Source of the DNA: Thermococcus peptonophilus
GTDB taxonomy: Archaea; Methanobacteriota_B; Thermococci; Thermococcales; Thermococcaceae
Assembly: GCF_001592435.1 (NCBI RefSeq)
Contig: NZ_CP014750.1
Span: forward strand, 372,001 to 436,000
Direction of reading: 5' to 3'
DNA length: 64,000 nucleotides
Numbering within the stretch: the stretch's first letter is position 1; each line of letters opens with the position of its first letter. Below, piece by piece: positions 62,656-64,000 of the stretch. The notes under the pieces were generated by a model. It was not told the origin of the DNA and made no database searches. It was given only the letters and a program-made list of their open reading frames with translations. Made by a program: the position numbers and the translations under genes.

Positions 62656-63311
62656 ACTATCACCTCCCTCAGCTCCTCCTGGCTCAGGAGCTTCCCATTC
62701 CTCATAATCCGCATCGTGTCGCCGCTCAGCTCGTCTATGATGATAAGCTCGCCGTTTCTCCGGCCGAACTCCAGCTTGAAATCAACGAGCTGAAGGCCCT
62801 TCGAGGAGAAGAACTCCCTCAGAATCCCTGCCACTTTCAGGGTTTTCTCTTTCATCTCCTGGATTTCTTCCTCACTCGCTATCCCGAGCTTCACTATGGC
62901 CTCTTCAGTTATCAGCGGGTCCTTCAGGGAGTCGTCTTTCAGGGTGAACTCCGCTATCCCGAGCGGCTTCAGCTCCTCCACCCAGCCGCGATAGCGCCTC
63001 AGGAAGCTCCCGTAGGCAAGCTCGCGGTAGATGACTTCAAGTGGTATCCTCTCCGCCTTCAGGAAGCGCGCCCTCCTCCCGTCAATCCGCTCGACGAAGT
63101 GCGTCCTTATCCCGTTCTTCTGAAGAAGGCGGAAGAAGAACTCGGTTTCATCGAGGACTGCGCTTCCCTTTCCTTCTCGCTCGCCTACTACCTCGTTGCC
63201 GCCGGTGTCCTCTTTCCCATCCTCACCAAGTATCGAATCCTTGAAGTAGAAGACGAGGTAAGGGCCGTCCTCGTACACATCCTTTGTCTTTCCGCGGTAG
63301 ATTAATCTCAC
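62652..63311 (-). CDS. purC: SAICAR synthetase
   Basis: The 219-residue protein begins [20 protein letters not shown] and has [58 protein letters not shown] and ELSGDTMRI. PurC joins aspartate to CAIR. It starts with GTG overlapping the thiC stop by 4 bp. A polar insert around [20 protein letters not shown] is slightly longer than in bacterial forms. Confidence 0.93.
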   Translation of the reverse strand: MRLIYRGKTKDVYEDGPYLVFYFKDSILGEDGKEDTGGNEVVGEREGKGSAVLDETEFFFRLLQKNGIRTHFVERIDGRRARFLKAERIPLEVIYRELAYGSFLRRYRGWVEELKPLGIAEFTLKDDSLKDPLITEEAIVKLGIASEEEIQEMKEKTLKVAGILREFFSSKGLQLVDFKLEFGRRNGELIIIDELSGDTMRIMRNGKLLSQEELREVIV

Positions 63312-64000
63312 TCCCTCTCACCCGCGAGCATGTCGTTGATGAGCTTTATGGCGCAGAGGTCGCCGCACATGGAGCATGCTTCAGTCTTCGTCGGTCTCTC
63401 CTTCCTTATCTCGATGAACCTCTCCTTATCCATTGAAAGCTCGTACTGCCTAGCCCAGTTCAGCTTCCCCCTCGCCAGTGCCATGAGGTAGTCCTTCTTA
63501 AAGTCGGCCTCGAAGCGGGTTAAGTTGACCGCGTGGGCCGCTATCTTTGCCGCTATAACACCCTCCCTCACGTGCTCCACATTTGGAAGACCGAGGTGCT
63601 CGGCGGGAGTCACGTAGCAGAGGAAGTCAGCTCCGTTGAGGGCAGCTATGGCACCTCCTATCGCGGCCGTTATGTGGTCGTAGCCCGGAAAGATGTCCGT
63701 AACTATCGGCCCGAGAACGTAGAAAGGCGCGTTGTCGGTGGCTACTTTGGCTAGCTTCACCTGGGCTGCTATTTGGTCTATGGGGATGTGGCCCGGCCCC
63801 TCGACCATGGTCTGGACTCCAGCCTCTCTAGCCCTCTTCACGAGCCTTCCGAGGGTATAAAGCTCAGCCATCTGGAGTTCGTCCCCGGCGTCAGGAAGGC
63901 CGCCGGGCCTAAGTCCGTCGCCGAGGCTCAGGACAACGTCGTACTCCCTGGCGAGCTCAAGAAGGTAGTCGTAGTCCTTATAGAATGGGTTCTCCTCTCC
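63308..64000 (-). CDS. thiC: Phosphomethylpyrimidine synthase ThiC, 5' end outside window
   Basis: The frame runs off the right edge. Visible parts are [80 protein letters not shown] and the 3' cluster-binding cysteines [11 protein letters not shown]. ThiC is a radical SAM enzyme converting AIR to the thiamine pyrimidine HMP-P. Being first in the pur operon fits, because AIR is also the substrate side of purine synthesis. Confidence 0.94.
   Translation of the reverse strand, partial: GEENPFYKDYDYLLELAREYDVVLSLGDGLRPGGLPDAGDELQMAELYTLGRLVKRAREAGVQTMVEGPGHIPIDQIAAQVKLAKVATDNAPFYVLGPIVTDIFPGYDHITAAIGGAIAALNGADFLCYVTPAEHLGLPNVEHVREGVIAAKIAAHAVNLTRFEADFKKDYLMALARGKLNWARQYELSMDKERFIEIRKERPTKTEACSMCGDLCAIKLINDMLAGERE

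Overview
The window is archaeal and looks like a Thermococcus-type hyperthermophile (Thermococcales). The genes read as Alba, PCNA, a GINS subunit, TFS, RpoP, L37Ae, prefoldin beta, KEOPS Pcc1, TiaS, TrmY, Trm10, archaeal-type SAM synthetase, PurP/PurO and MoaB/MoeA. Start codons follow GGTG/GGAGG sites, AT-rich TATA boxes lie about 25 nt before several transcripts, and a CRISPR repeat of the Pyrococcus/Thermococcus kind is present. Species cannot be fixed from the sequence alone. The gene identifications come from reading motifs and from memory of the families; no search was run.

Layout. 0-4.1 kb: the 3' part of an SF2 helicase, a PPC-domain protein, a PTPS/QueD-like enzyme and a DUF134 regulator. 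4.1-5.97 kb: an AT-rich, gene-poor island bounded by imperfect inverted repeats and holding decayed reading frames. 6-18.2 kb: purB, alba, an HTH regulator, a CBS protein, an NTPase, mtnA, trmY-tiaS, an M42 peptidase, a hydroxyacid dehydrogenase, proS and a carbamoyltransferase. 18.2-18.8 kb: a leader-like stretch and a minimal CRISPR remnant. 18.8-32.8 kb: aromatic aminotransferase, SAM synthetase, a two-hairpin H/ACA RNA, a cobamide salvage group (cobY, cobyric acid synthase, CobT-like, CbiZ), moaB-moeA for the tungsten/molybdenum cofactor, a three-hairpin H/ACA RNA, an HD phosphohydrolase and regulators. 32.8-41.9 kb: peroxiredoxin, the TFS-small gene-PCNA-GINS replication/transcription operon, glyA, and a run of information-processing genes to prefoldin beta and Pcc1. 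42.2-47.6 kb: a CPA2 antiporter and an eight-gene Mrp-type antiporter operon. 47.6-51.8 kb: Brix, RpoP, L37Ae, an S-layer-like protein, tRNA-Glu and Trm10.

51.9-61.1 kb is the damaged and most interesting segment. A prolyl oligopeptidase gene has been split: about 3.1 kb of AT-rich foreign DNA replaces the stretch between its catalytic Ser and Asp regions. That insert carries a 48-residue peptide gene, a radical SAM/SPASM enzyme and a MATE exporter, the layout of a ribosomally made, post-translationally modified peptide (RiPP) pathway. Next to it a riboflavin operon has lost the end of ribD and the start of the riboflavin synthase gene, and a sodium:solute symporter gene carries a one-base frameshift.

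61.1-64 kb: a tightly overlapping thiC-purC-purP-purO operon, with thiC cut by the window edge. Together with purB this covers late IMP and AMP synthesis plus the first step of thiamine pyrimidine synthesis.
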